Counted from the stretch's first letter, positions 35,336 to 47,392 are shown. The stretch is DNA of 64,000 nt from Chrysopilus asiliformis (GCA_964034945.1 OZ035961.1:88120124-88184123); one strand, 5' to 3'. Translations and numbers: made by a program. Notes: generated from the letters alone by a model not told the origin.

Positions 35336-36446
35336 AAAACAGCGTTTCGCAAATTTCATATTTTTTTAAATCTATATTGAAATAAAAAGATAAAGATAGG
35401 TAAAAAGGGTTTCTTATACACCAATATTGTTTTTTTTTAAATAACCAGATTAATATTAACGAGGTCTCGAGATTTTGTTTGTTTTTCTACTATCATATAA
35501 ATTGCAAACCGCTTTTCTTAATCCACATAAAAAACTACATATCATGTGAGCCAAGCATATGTAAAAAATAATAGTTTGAAAAGAAGCAATAAAACTACCG
35601 AACTGCATCAAATAAGTAACCAGTAAAGTGATCTTCATTCCTCAGGTAAACCAAATATGTATATTTATAATTATCCATGGTATTTTTAAAAACCCGTGAC
35701 AAAATACTTGATATCATAAATTCATAAGTCACTTTCCAATTAATGACTCAAGGTCGTACACATTTGACGAGTTGATTTTATGATCTCCGATGCTCCTCAT
35801 TATTATGCAAAAATTTCTATGATTCGCTCGCTATTGAACCATTTTTCTTGTCTTGATTATAACACAACAGAGAAACTAAAAAACTGTATGCTTATAGCTT
35901 GAAAAATCTTTCAAAAACGAGAATCAACGGAAACATTAGAATGGTATTTCGAACGTGACTCGGTTCTCATTATGTGCAAACTTTGCTATAATTGTATTAA
36001 ATTGAAACTCTAGTTTAAATTTTATTTATGGCTGGCCTCTAGCTTAAGTCGTTTAATGATTGCAAACGGAAAGAAAATTTTGTTAGTATTGTAGGAAAGA
36101 CAACAAACCACTCAACTGTGTTAATTAATTAACTTGGGAAAAATTTGTTTTCACATTTAATGATACTTAAATGAAATAACCCGCTGAGTGCATCCGAAAA
36201 ACGGATATTCAGTTCCCTACATATATAAATTTTCACAATTCGCGTATCAATGGTAATTTTCAAATGCGGAAAATTTTATTATCAATACAAGGTGGAGCAT
36301 CAATCGTTTTATAGATACGGTAATTTTTGATAATTTTTGATGATCTTGGAATACTTTAACTATGGTGAATTTATCTAAATGATAAAACATTGAGCTACTT
36401 TCGTGCCAACTTATTTCTGCTCATTCATCGCGTGAAAGCACTTAAT

Positions 36447-36506
36447 CAGGGGCGGATCGTCATATGAAAAAAACAGGCATTTGCCGAAGTCTTAATCCGC
36501 CCCGGC
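36447..36506. repeat. Small inverted pair CAGGGGCGGAT / ATCCGCCCCGG
   Basis: CAGGGGCGGATCG and AATCCGCCCCGG face each other 60 bp apart. Termini of this form occur in hAT-type MITEs; only these tips are seen. Confidence 0.3.
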
Positions 36507-37613
36507 ACCTAATAGAATTTTTAACGGATTTTTTATATAATTTTATTGAAGAAAATCTCATAAATCTTCATTCCCAACTAAACTTTATCTTAGAAACAAT
36601 TTAAACGGTTAAAAATAGAATAGAAATTTTCCTGTTATAATAATTTGAATATTGGCCACGCATCAGGTAACTCAAGTCACTTGGCAGCAGACATCTATCC
36701 AATTCTCGCCTCGGATATTATAAAAATTCTAAGATTTTCACCGAAAGGCCTCTATTTTAGTAAAATTTTGTCTATTTTACTTTCAAAATGATCCCATAAA
36801 TTTTTTTTATGACTGTCTATTTTCATAAAACTCCATCTTGAGAATTTCAACTTTCTTGAATCAAGGTCGATCTAGTTTTACTTTTTTCATCACTTTTGAT
36901 AACAAGACGCTGAAAATTAGATCATCAGTAAGAAACTTTAACTTGATTAATAACTTTTTGGATGATTAATAATGATATTTCGCCTCATTTGTTACATTTT
37001 CAGATATTCCGATATAAAAACCAGTCTTCGAATAAATTTTCAACTTCACATATCAACACATTTGGCAAACTTCTATCGAGCTTCTTAAGGAAATTCGTGT
37101 CCAATATAATTATTTATTTAGTTTTTATTTCTTTTAATACCGCGGAAAGTTATTCCTCATCAAGCGTTCAGCTGCTCGAATTACAGATGTACAAATTTTA
37201 TTGCTTTTACCTTGATAAACTAATTTCGTATGAGACATAACTCTAATTAAATCATTCCAAGATAGGAAAATCTGTTTTGAGTTCAATTCAGTTTTTATAC
37301 TTATTTTAAGAAAGAGTCTTGTGAGTATTTTACATACCGTTTGATATAACTCATCCGTACATAATAGTGCCTTAACTACAAATTTTGTGACACTCGCAAA
37401 ACACATTTGTTGGAAAAATATTGACCACAGACAATTTATCAGTTGCGGAAACTTAAAACAAAATGAACAAAATTACAAAAAAAAATGCGCGAGCATATCC
37501 AAGACAAAATATTTAAAAAAGTTTTTTAATTTACTGAAAGGAAAGTACATACCCACATACAAAACAAAATACATTTCGACATAATATTTAATAATTAACT
37601 TATTAACTTACGC

Positions 37614-38062
37614 TTGGAGCACAATGAACGCGAAACCAGCGCGAAATCAACGCAACTACAACGCTCTGAACTGTCACGCAGTGCAAAATTCTAGCGGCAG
37701 AGCACAATGGCAGCTCGTGAAGTAGTACAAGTGACATAATATAAAGTGGTATAAACTTGGAAAAATTACAAAAATGGATAATTTTGAAGCGATAATTTGC
37801 TTTGTTGGTCTTCATCTTTGTTATTTGCACTAAGGCTATCAATTTTTCCTCGAACGGCATTTTTCCAACTTCACTTTATGAACTGTCAACGCAGAATTCT
37901 GCGGCAAAGTGAGAAGTTTGCAAACTTTTGCGTTGCGGTTACGTTGTAGCTGCGTTCTCTACGTTCACTGTGCTCACTTCAAACAATTTGTGGGAACCAA
38001 ACTTTTAAGTGACAGTTTCTGCGCCAGTTTCGAGTCGGTTTCGCGTTCATTGTGATTTCAGG
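37614..38062. mobile_element. Inverted-repeat MITE, possibly Harbinger-like
   Basis: Ends GCACAATGAACGCGAAACC and GGTTTCGCGTTCATTGTGA are inverted copies about 450 bp apart. A further internal pair (AACGCAACTACAACGC and GCGGTTACGTTGTAGCTGCG) makes a compound foldback. A minus frame at 37603-37860 begins MPFEEKLIALVQ but has no recognised domain. Family assignment is a guess. Confidence 0.55.
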
Positions 38063-38269
38063 GTTAAAACAACTTCTCGCGAAACCGCAAAAATGACGCA
38101 AGAGCAATAAAAAGGCACCGGATTCTTGTTTTGTCAACGCTGAGGATCGGTGTTGCCAAATGTCAATAAATTACTGTTTTCTTGGTAATTTGTGTTTAAA
38201 ATTAGGGTAGTAGTGTAGGTTTAGCGCCAAAATACTCAAATTACGTTATTATTGTATACATTTTATTGT

Positions 38270-38339
38270 ATGCAGGGGGGCGCGATGACAATTTTGATTG
38301 AAAATTGGGCCGCGAATACTGAAAGGTTGAGAACCGCTG
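38270..38339 (-). mobile_element. Terminal fragment of a hAT-like element
   Basis: On the minus strand the end reads CAGCGGTTCTCAACCTTTCA followed by GTATTCGCGGCCCAA. CAGNGGTTCTCAACCTTT is a classic hAT terminus. The other end is not visible. Confidence 0.6.
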
Positions 38340-38534
38340 TCCTAAGAAATATTTCCCGACCTGAGCCGTTTTACAGAAATTTCTTTCTATTTTTTAAACT
38401 GAATCTTAAAAATACTTTTATTTATACTTCGTTAGTATTATATTCATGAAAAATGTCGGCCTCTTAATTTTGCATAAAAAATATTTCCCAAGCTCTTGAA
38501 CTCCTGGGTCAATTGGAGCATTTTTACAAAAATA

Positions 38535-38700
38535 CCTTCCTGTCTGTCAGTCTGTGTAGAAGATTTATCAAAAACTAATACAATTAGAGCCATGAAATTT
38601 TACAGGCATGTTTAGTCCTGGAATAGAACGATCCTGTCAACTTTTGATGAAAATCCGTTGACCGGAAATAATCAAAATTGAGGCTTTTTAAAAATCGCAA
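38535..38700 (+). repeat. Repeat fragment with CTGTCTGTCAGTCTG tract and ATGAAATTTTACAGGC core
   Basis: Tract, then TTTATCAAAAACTAATACAA, then GAGCCATGAAATTTTACAGG. Same tail layout as R1-R4, but I see no other block in common with them. Confidence 0.5.
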
Positions 38701-38780
38701 TTTCGTGTTTTGTTATTTACTTCGGAACTACGCGTCTTTTGTCTGACAGAAGTTAGAGACAATAAAATGTCCTACATTTT

Positions 38781-39128
38781 TATACCCGTATGGTGGAACC
38801 AAAGGGTATATTAAATTTGGCTTACCGTTTGTAACGCCAAGATCCCGTCATCACACACAAAAATGAATTACACCAGTGTGTTTAGAATGATAAAAAAAAT
38901 TGAATTTTGCTTGTCCGTCCGTTTGTCTGCCTGTGTGTCCGTCTGTGGCGCGGATTGCGGGCGCATGGATTGAGCTAGAGACTTGTAATTTTACGCAGAT
39001 TCGTTTTTCGTAAAATGTAAGGCTAAGTTCGTTAATGAGCAAAAATTGACCAAAAATGGACCACGAAGGAAAACATTTTTTGCGAATATCTCAATTGCCA
39101 GATTGGCAATTATAGCTTTTAGTATGTT
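38781..39128 (-). repeat. Dispersed repeat R2, copy D, internally deleted
   Basis: Starts TATACCCGTATGGTGGAACC, contains the tract and GAGCTAGAGACTTGTAATTT, then jumps from GCGAATATCTCAA to TTGCCAGATTGGCAATTATA. About 250 bp are missing compared with copies A-C. Confidence 0.85.
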
Positions 39129-39499
39129 TGTGTTGAACTCCGTATCTCAATCCGTTATCGAGATACACCGTTATTTTAAAAAAATCAGTTTTTAGCGATT
39201 ATTGAGATATTTTTATTAAAAGGTAAAAAAATGATTTTTGCGAATACCTTTCAAACTAACGGTATTTCAAGAAAAAAATAGTAGAAGGAAGAATTAAAAA
39301 TATTAAAATTCTCTGCATTTCTGCATTTTATCGTAAATCGATCTCTTTAACTTTTATCGAGATATTTCAGATTTTGTAAAAAAAAATTCACGTTTTTATA
39401 TAACCTAAAGTTGTGTTCCTCGGGTTATAGTGTACTGGCAAATTGCGCAATAACGTATATTTTGTATAAGAAAATCATGTGTTGCACACATCAGATATT

Positions 39500-39505
39500 T
39501 TTATT
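39500..39505 (-). terminator. Candidate poly(A) signal of gene C
   Basis: AATAAA on the minus strand about 120 bp after the gene C stop codon. Confidence 0.5.
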
Positions 39506-39623
39506 TTCTATTACTTTGGAACAGTTTGAATTTTTTTAAAGTAAAATTAGACATTTTAAGTTTTTTGTTTGAAATGTTCTTATTATGGCATAAAGAAATA
39601 AATTAAATATAAATAATAAAGTT

Positions 39624-41173
39624 TTATCCTCGTCTCCTATTGCGTTGACGTCTGACTCTTCCACGTCCATTTTTCCTTACAACAATAACTTGTCCGCGTC
39701 TTTTATTGTTTAAAACGACAATCCGATTGCCGGGCCCACCACCGTTACCGCCGCCATTTGCACCACCGCCGCCATTTCCACCACCCCCGCCATTTCCACC
39801 ACCACCTGGACCACCACTGGCGCCGCCTAAAAAATATATTCAAAAAAGGGTTAATTTTCAAAATCTGTATATTTAAGTAAGTAGATAAGGATTTTCGTAG
39901 ATATGGAGTTCCGCCGGACAGAGATGCAGAGTAAATGTTTTTTTTGTTTTTTTACTATTGGTTTTGGTTCAAAAGTCAATTGGATCCTGATTTTTGGTTT
40001 TGAATTTGGTTCCCTAAATTTGAAAATTTTGTTCTGGTTTCTAAAATTTCTAAAATTTGGATTTTGTTTTGTTTTTGGTTCCCTAAAATTTCAATGACTC
40101 AGTGGTTTTTGATTTTTAGTTTCTGTTGCGTTTCCTGATCATATTAGTTATAAAAATTGAGCTACAAAGCACGGAAACGGCTTTTTGAGTAATATATTAA
40201 CTTAGAAAATTCCTAGACTCCAAATCTGGTTCATAAACGATGCGTTCAGATTCTAATTTTCAAAATAAAATAATTAAAATAAGAAGTCACCTGGTTGTAC
40301 GCCAGCTCCAGCACCTGGAAATACACCGCCGGCACCCGGATACACCCCATCCTGACCTGGACCCAATCCTGGGAATATTCCTGGACTTCCCCCTCCACCT
40401 CCTCCACCACCCCCTCCGCCACCACCTCCTCCGCCACCACCTCCTCCGCCACCACCTCCTCCGCCACCACCCCCACCAACTCCTGCGGGAATGAAAACTC
40501 CGCCTCCAGCGCCCCCTGTTGTACCACCCATAACACCGCCAGTTGCAGTACCTCCTCCCATTATCGCGCCCCCACCGCCAGTTGCCATCACCACTCCACC
40601 ACCTCCAGTTGCCATCACCACTCCACCAGTTCCTCCTCCAGTTGTTCCTCCGCTCCCTCCAGTAGGAGAAGTTCCCCCGGTAACCATACCTGCTCCCCCG
40701 CCCCCTACACCACCACCCCCCATACCACCTCCTCCAACCCCTCCACCCACGCCAGTTATCGTTATTATATTTGGTGCACCGGCGTTGCCACCCCCGCCAC
40801 CATTATTATTATTTCCCCCCAAAATACTCTGAAATTGATCTTGTAGCGCAGTGTAATTAAGGTCACGTAAAGCCAGAGCCCCTAAAACTCCTGCTCCAAC
40901 TAAGCCCGGTACTAGCAACACACCCTTAACGAAGCTCAACGCTTTTGATATTCCTGTTACAATGAGTCTTGGTTCAGGTTGAGGATCTTGTGGAATGTGC
41001 GTCATTACTATTTGGGATATCCGATTCGGTTGCCATCTTTGACTACTTGAGGATCTTCCTAGAATACAAGCATTTTCAACACATTTAAAAACAATTTACG
41101 ACCACTCACCAATAACAAAGCTATTAACTGATAATAAAATTATAATCACAGCTTTTATCTGATTTTGTTTCAT
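39624..41173 (-). CDS. Gene C: secreted glycine-rich protein with Arg-rich tail, 3 exons, 344 aa
   Basis: Unrecognised secreted protein, possibly of cuticle or other extracellular matrix. Exons on the minus strand: 41173-41110, 41058-40291, 39826-39624; both introns are phase 1 with GT..AG ends. Residues 1-22 (MKQNQIKAV then a hydrophobic core) are a signal peptide. Residues 23-61 are polar (SSSS, QDPQPEP). Residues 62-85 are a strongly hydrophobic stretch, either a second membrane segment or a buried beta-rich core. Residues 102-310 are Gly-rich with GGVVMATGGG repeats, an uninterrupted poly-Gly run coded by a 15-bp minisatellite, and GNGGGG units from exon 3. The last 34 residues alternate hydrophobic and basic residues and end in an Arg-rich tail (RVRRQRNRRRG). 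There is no RR domain and no cysteine-rich module. The gene lies between the RR genes but on the opposite strand. A TATA box and poly(A) signal support a real gene. Confidence 0.82.
40416..40475 (-). repeat. 15-bp minisatellite coding poly-glycine in gene C
   Basis: Four tandem copies of a 15-bp unit (CCGCCACCACCTCCT on the plus strand, last copy imperfect) within exon 2 of gene C. Each unit codes five glycines, so copy-number change stays in frame and alters only poly-Gly length. Confidence 0.85.
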
Positions 41174-41334
41174 ATTTAAATCGTACTTCTTTGTAGCGAA
41201 TAATCACTAAATAATCCTTATTCACAAATTAATTATCCACAATTTAATATCTACAGCAATGTTTATTTGTCCAGTTAAAATAATCCATCAGACGTTTTTT
41301 CGGAAACTGAAGGTACTCAATGATTTTCCGGCAG

Positions 41335-41342
41335 TTTATATA
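41335..41342 (-). promoter_or_regulatory. TATA box of gene C
   Basis: TATATAAA on the minus strand, about 165 bp upstream of the gene C start codon. A TCAGT Initiator lies about 30 bp downstream, at 41310-41306, giving a textbook TATA-Inr arrangement and a 5' UTR of about 135 nt. Confidence 0.72.
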
Positions 41343-41851
41343 GAATAGGTATCGAAAAAAACGAAAGTAATCGAAAATTTTCTTCTATGTGGTGATGTTT
41401 TTAATTTGTTGAATAAATTTTTAAAAAATGTTGGAAACCATTGATAAAAATAACGGTTATTCGACACACATTCCATTAATTTAAAATATTCTCAATACAA
41501 CATGAGTTTAATATACCTACAAGTTTCGCGAAGAAAGATTAGGTATGTCATAAAGGTTAAAACCTTTTTTATTTAAAAAAATCGATAACTAGACTAACTT
41601 AACGACCAACATAATATATTCTTTAAACAATTTATGATATGATAGTTTACACACTTTTTCTTTTATTAAAAAGCCTAACTAATAAATTAAGATTCGAAAA
41701 TCAATTAAGTATTCCCTGAGAAACCAAAAAAAAAACTTGAATTCGAACACGTACCTAGTATCAAAAATTCGGTTTCCATTTCATTCACCATTCTGAATTT
41801 TAACATTTTTGATGTTAATGCTCATTTTGTTCTACTTTTACGAAAAAGAAA

Positions 41852-42809
41852 GTAGGGCTGACCGGGGCTAGTTGGCTTCAGGGGTAAGTAGACTTATTGC
41901 GGATAACTCAACCACGGTTGAGAATAAACCTGCGTGAATTGGACTGTTTATTCAGTCGACTGACAGCTTTCAGTGAACCAACGTGGTTAGACCACAGTGC
42001 TCTTGGAACGAACTGTGAGGGGGAAAAACGAAATTTCAAGCGTGTGAGGAATTTTTTTTCTTGTTAATTAAATTGTTTTGTAGCTTACACTTTCATTGTA
42101 TTGAACTCGTCAGTGATTTCAAGTGAAAATTTATGTATGAGTTAACAAGTTAGTGAAGCATTTTCTGATCGATACATTTTCATTTTTTTTTTCACGAGTG
42201 TGTTAAAAATAAAATGGCGGCTTGGGGCTAGTTGACTCGCAATATACTGGGGTTAAATGACTCGATATGAATTACCTATATTTTTTTTGTTAATTAATTT
42301 TATTTTTTTAAATTAGATGAAATTTACACCCCGATTGCGAGTGTCGTGTCGTTTTCGACAAGAGTCGTTTTACGTGTTGTTATTAGTGTTTTTCTACCAA
42401 CAACAACACGTGAAACGACTCTTGTCGAAAACGACACGACACTCGCAATCGGTGTTAATTTATGTTAATCTGAAATGTTATTAATTTTTTAAAGAATACA
42501 TTTTTTCAGAATTATTACAGTTTTTTAATATGTTCCAACACATTTTCCCAAAAAAAGTATAGAGTCAAATAACCCCGTTCACAGAGTCAACAAACCCCAG
42601 ACACGGGGTTAGTCGACTCATCGAACAACTTTTTTTAAAATGAAAAAAAATATTTGAAACAGTTATAATTAGTCAAAATAAAAGATTGACTAAGAAACAC
42701 AATTGAATAAACCAACCAAAAACGTCTTTACTGCACCTGAAATAATTACAGGAAAACCTCTATAAAGTAGATTATAAAAAGTGGGTCTACTAGCCCCGGT
42801 CTACCCTAC
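41852..42809. mobile_element. Element with GTAGGG..ACCGGGGCTAGT inverted ends and a central palindrome
   Basis: Left end GTAGGGCTGACCGGGGCTAG; right end is the inverse of GTAGGGTAGACCGGGGCTAG. GGGGCTAGTTGACTC-like boxes recur inside. A 50-bp near-perfect inverted repeat (42332-42381 with 42402-42451) sits at the centre. No transposase fragment was recognised. Upstream of gene C. Confidence 0.75.
42332..42451. repeat. 50-bp inverted repeat, 20-bp loop
   Basis: Arms starting CGATTGCGAGTGTCGTGTCG and ending CGCAATCG, nearly exact, with GACACGACACTCGCAATCG on the far side. Confidence 0.88.
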
Positions 42810-43056
42810 ATATAAATAAGAAATACGTGTGATGAAAAAAATATTACACCAGTCAACAACATATTTTGTAGTTGGCTAAAGCGATGAATTTAATTTAATA
42901 ATGCATTAAAAAAAGTATTTTAGTTAATGTCCGAAATCATAAGTTCTAAAACCTTAAGAAATTGGTTATCTCGCTGAAAGATTCACTTTCATGACAAACA
43001 AGAAATAGACAAATGTGACAGCGATTTTTTCCTCCTGCATTATAGATTCGCTTATA

Positions 43057-43229
43057 CAGTAGAATCCCGATAATTCGTACCCCGATAATTCGTATATCCC
43101 GCTAATTCGTATGAATTTGCTGGTCCCTTGAAAAAAATCCCGATAATTCGTACCCCGATAATTCGTATATCCCGCTAATTCGTATGAATTTGCTGGTCCC
43201 TTGAAATACGAATTATCGGGATTCTACTG
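43057..43229. mobile_element. pogo/Tigger-like MITE with internal 73-bp duplication
   Basis: Ends CAGTAGAATCCCGATAATTC and the exact inverse, TA on both sides. A 73-bp unit with ATAATTCGTATATCCCGCTA is present twice in tandem. No coding capacity. Confidence 0.85.
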
Positions 43230-43325
43230 TATAATATTTTTTCTGGCTATAGTGAAAATAGTAATTGGGATTTTTTTCAAAACAATTCATGGAAAAAAAT
43301 AAAAGTGATCAACATCTAATTGATA

Positions 43326-43860
43326 CAGGAGAATTCCGATGATTCGTAACCCGATTAATCGTTAAAAACCAATGCATTTCGGTACATTGGATAATTCGTA
43401 TTTATTTTTGCCTTCCAGGTCGACAAAACGTCTTATAATTCATATTATCGGATGAAAACTCCCGGTAATTCGTATGACTCTTTCTCTTCCAATTTTCGTT
43501 TGATTTTCTCGATTTTCTTCCAATTCTGGTTTGTTTACAATTCTTTCGTTTTTGTTATGCTAGCTAAACACGTCTCGAACCGTCTTATTTCGAAAATTTG
43601 ACGAGCGCGGAATATTTCGATGAATATATGTCTGATGAATATATAGAACGTCTTTCCTGGAATGAACATGTCTGAAATCGCAATCAATAATACCCGCATA
43701 CAAGGCTTACGCCAACAAAAGATTACGGATTTTTTTCAAAATTAAATTTTCGATGTCACACAGATGACGAGTATAGTATCTACGTATTTTATTCAGTAAA
43801 TAAAAATCTAATTCGTAAGTTTCCTTCACCCTTGAAATACGAATTATCGGAATTCTACTG
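43326..43860 (+). mobile_element. pogo/Tigger-like element with transposase C-terminus relic
   Basis: Ends CAGGAGAATTCCGATGATTC and inverse of CAGTAGAATTCCGATAATTC, flanked by TA. At 43714-43746 a frame reads QQKITDFFQN then stop. This fits the PCNA-interacting (PIP) box at the C-terminus of pogo transposases. The rest of the transposase is gone. It lies 95 bp from the 43057 element but differs from it internally. Confidence 0.75.
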
Positions 43861-44089
43861 TAATTGCAATCACATAAAATAAAATAAAATATTAAAACAA
43901 TATATTTTTATTACAAAATCGTAGGGAAAATGTTGGCACATTTTTTTTTAAAGAAAAAGCTCTTTTTCAGAAAAAAAAAATTGTTGTGTTTGAAAGGCGA
44001 ATTTTTGACCGTTTCCCCAACCTCTTTCATCTAAGACCTCGTAATTTGACATAATTGTTTTTTGATGTATACTTGTATACGTGCGTGTA

Positions 44090-44220
44090 TTGTATTGTCT
44101 CCGAATTTACGTATGTGTGCCAAATTTAAAATTACATGTGGAAGTGCGTCAAAATTCGGTTACAAGATTTAACCCTGACAATCAAGCAAACAAAAAACAT
44201 GCTAAATAAAAGCTGTTCCA
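44090..44220 (+). repeat. R4 fragment
   Basis: TTACGTATGTGTGCCAAATT, GAAGTGCGTCAAAATTCGGT, GATTTAACCCTGACAATCAA, AACATGCTAAATAAAAGCTG: the terminal blocks of R4 in order. Confidence 0.65.
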
Positions 44221-47200
44221 ATTAAAGTAATGAGAAAAAGAAAATGTCGCTCGGGTCAAATCATACAAACAAAGTCATGCAAAGATAAACTGATGCCCAT
44301 GACAAAACTTGGCATTCTTTGAAAAAAAAAATTCGATAAACAAAGATTTTAATAATAAAATGCGCCGCAGGTAAAAAAAAATTTTTACGAGAAAAGCGCA
44401 CTAGAAAATTTTTATGTCTATTTCAAATATACTCTTCAGTTGAAAGCTTATCAGTCGCTAGAGAAAGGTGCGTCTTGTCGCCCAACGTCTCCCTAGTACT
44501 GTGACTGTTACAAGCACAATTTTATAGCGAGAGAAATCCTCAATTAAACTTAATTTTGGCCTTTAGTTCAGTCATTTTTAGCTGATTCGAACAAAACCCG
44601 AAAATTGTTGGAAATTTCTTATTCTAATAGTAATTGCCCTCTACACTCTGATTTTAATATGTTCTGAAGTAATCCTAACACCAAATGGACTGGCTAGCAT
44701 CATAAATCAAAATCTTACACAATTTAGTTTGCTCCGTTAAAAAAATTACCAATAAGTTAAAAAAATCAGTTGCAAATTTCAAAAAAAAAAACATTTTTCA
44801 GCTTCTGTTTGTTCAAATGCCACGAAAATTTGACATAACTTCTATTAAAGATGCAGATATTAATGCAACAAGTTAGATTGAATTTTTTTGTATTTTTTTT
44901 AGGAAATAGGGTGTAAACCTTCAAACAACTTCTAGTTAGTGGACCCAAATGAAAACGTAGTCGTAACACTGATTAAATATCGTACCTAATTTTTGACTAA
45001 AGTCAACAATTAATTTTTCCTAATTTGAAACAGCGATTTAATTTAATTTAACCTCTAGAATATAATCCCCATAATTTATTTAATACTAAAAATGAAAACT
45101 AGAGGCAGTCAGAAAAAACACCTTTTTCTTGTTTTGTGCCAAATATTTGCCGAGAAGCATTTTGACATATTAAACGAGATAAGAATACGTTTTATTGATT
45201 AATATCGTATAATTAACGTAAGATAAATATCACAAAAATTAAAAACCTAAACGCCAAAGTTGGATGGAACCCAAAACCTGAGTTTGCAATCCATCTTTAT
45301 ATGGAATTGACATCAAAACAACCCACACTTCTTGCATGCGTGCAGGTGAAATATATTCACACAAGTATTGCACATTTTTTTGTCCGAATACCTAATGTTT
45401 TGATCGTTTGGTCAAAAGAAAAATTCAATTTCAACATTTTGGAGCTGAATTTTTGAATAAATAACAGCCCTACACACATTAAAATTTTATTCAACAAAAC
45501 TTTGGAGAGTTTTTGGGCATTTACAGATGAATTTTGCTTAAATGTGCACATGGTACCTCATCAAGTTTATCCTAAGTTGAGTGTAATACAATGAATGAAC
45601 TGTCTTGATTTAAATCAGAAGAAAAAATAATCCAGCTATACAAGATAGGGCGTCTCTCTAGCCATAGATGGTCGGGTAAGCTTTGTAAAAATTCATAATA
45701 AAACGTTTGAAAAAAATCTCATTTACACATTTGTTTGTTTAGATTGGAATCCCAGACTTTTTATGATGAAAAAATATCATTTTGGAAAAGGTCACTGCTA
45801 CAGATTATAAAATTTATGTTATTTATGCGTTCAAATTCTCACACACTGATCGAGTGATTAGTTGTAGCTTAAATACGTATGTTTTGGATTATTTTGATGA
45901 ATGTATCTCAACAAATGTTTACATGGCATTGTAACAATTGTAGCATTAATAGTTTGCGTAGGAAGTTTACTATATAGATTATCCAAATTGTATCAATAAT
46001 TTCAGATTATTTTTATTTCCTCGTTTGGAGCCACTTGCCTATTGCTATTCAAATAAATATCTATGATCGCTAATATCATCCTCGTGTCAATTTTGAATGA
46101 AATTCTCAGTATTTCAGTGCCAAATTTTACGTGTTGAATTTATTTGATTTACTTGATGAACAGTTTTAAAACTTGATTTTTATAGCGTCATTCATAAAAA
46201 AATTTATCATTATAATTTAAAACAAAATATTGGAGTAAATTAACCATGATCGTTGTAGGTACTATACCAACTGATACGGTTTTTCCTACACGATTTTCAT
46301 TTTCATAGGACACAAACTTGATAATCGTATGAGTTCATATTTCCCTCAGTGTAATAATTAGGTTTTGATAATAACTCTCATATGCTCCTTGGATATGCTA
46401 GGTCCACTTTTCAAATTTATTTGACTTAATCGAAATTCCTGCTCAGATTTTATGTTCACCCCACTCTGCTATCGCCTTAACAATTTTATGGCAAAGCCTT
46501 GGAACAAAGTATTTTCACGGTTGATTTTCATCGCAGGACATGCACAAAACTTTAACGAAATAGAGACATAGAAAATAAAATAGGTAATAATAAGTTCAAA
46601 AACCTCTTTCTATTATCAGTTTGGTGTCATCAACTTTTCCATACAAAAGACTTAAGCGAAAAACTCGTTTTTATCTTTTTATTCAAAATCCATCCACCAT
46701 GAAGGGCGGTGACTATTTAACTAAATACTTTTATTCATTTTTTTATTAAATGCTAATAAGATCTAAAGTTCTTAAGGTAGCGAAAATTTTCTCGAAACCA
46801 GTATCAATAAAACTATCATAAAAACTTTAACGACTTTAATAGAAATTTGCTTTTAAATTTGATCCCTTTCCCAATGCTACGAACAAAAAACGATAATTTT
46901 AAAAAATTAGCGCTTGATTATATGTTTATCTCTTAAATATTACATCAATCAAGTTTTGATTCTATTTTTAATTGCAAACTTCGAATTTAGTCTGGCCTAA
47001 AATGCGATGGCTCGTTAATTCTTGAGAACCCGGAAGATATAACGATCGAATCTCTCCAAAAAATGCCTCTAATTTTTTTAATTAGCCAACTGGAACTAGT
47101 TTGCTGCATAAAATGCAAAATTCATGCATCTCGTGAGACACCTTCCATTTTAATGAAAAAAAGTCGACCTGTCGCCGGTACGACTGAAGCAAAAAGCCGA

Positions 47201-47380
47201 TCACCTCTTCGCCCAACTTTGGGCTTTATCTTTGACCATTGGCAGGAGTTTTTTTTTCGGGTGAATCGAAAAGATATGCTAAACATGATGTGTTAGTGTT
47301 TTTAGCCAAAATATAAAAATGGTAATAATTTCCATAGGAGATGATCAAAATTTTACGAGTGTTGGTTGTGTTAACCAGGC
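44221..47380. other. Intergenic DNA upstream of gene D
   Basis: Mostly AT-rich with no recognised element. The plus frame 47063-47296 lies just upstream of the gene D promoter but has no signal peptide or family likeness. Confidence 0.45.
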
Positions 47381-47384
47381 GCAG

Positions 47385-47392
47385 TATATAAG
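47385..47392 (+). promoter_or_regulatory. TATA box of gene D
   Basis: TATATAAG lies 61 bp upstream of the gene D start codon; a TCAGTT Initiator begins at 47418. The implied 5' UTR is only about 25 nt. Confidence 0.7.

Noticed and set aside
40240..40846. Plus-strand Pro/Ser/Thr-rich frames over 40240-40846
   Set aside because: These are antisense shadows of the Gly-rich exon 2 of gene C, whose minus-strand frame has a signal peptide, splice sites and promoter.
46766..46780. CTTAAGGTAGCGAAA resembling a conserved large-subunit rRNA segment
   Set aside because: Only about 14 bases match; flanks show no rRNA-like sequence, so I take it as chance.
47063..47296. Small frame just upstream of gene D as a fifth gene
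   Set aside because: No signal peptide, no RR motif, no promoter; ends before the gene D TATA box.
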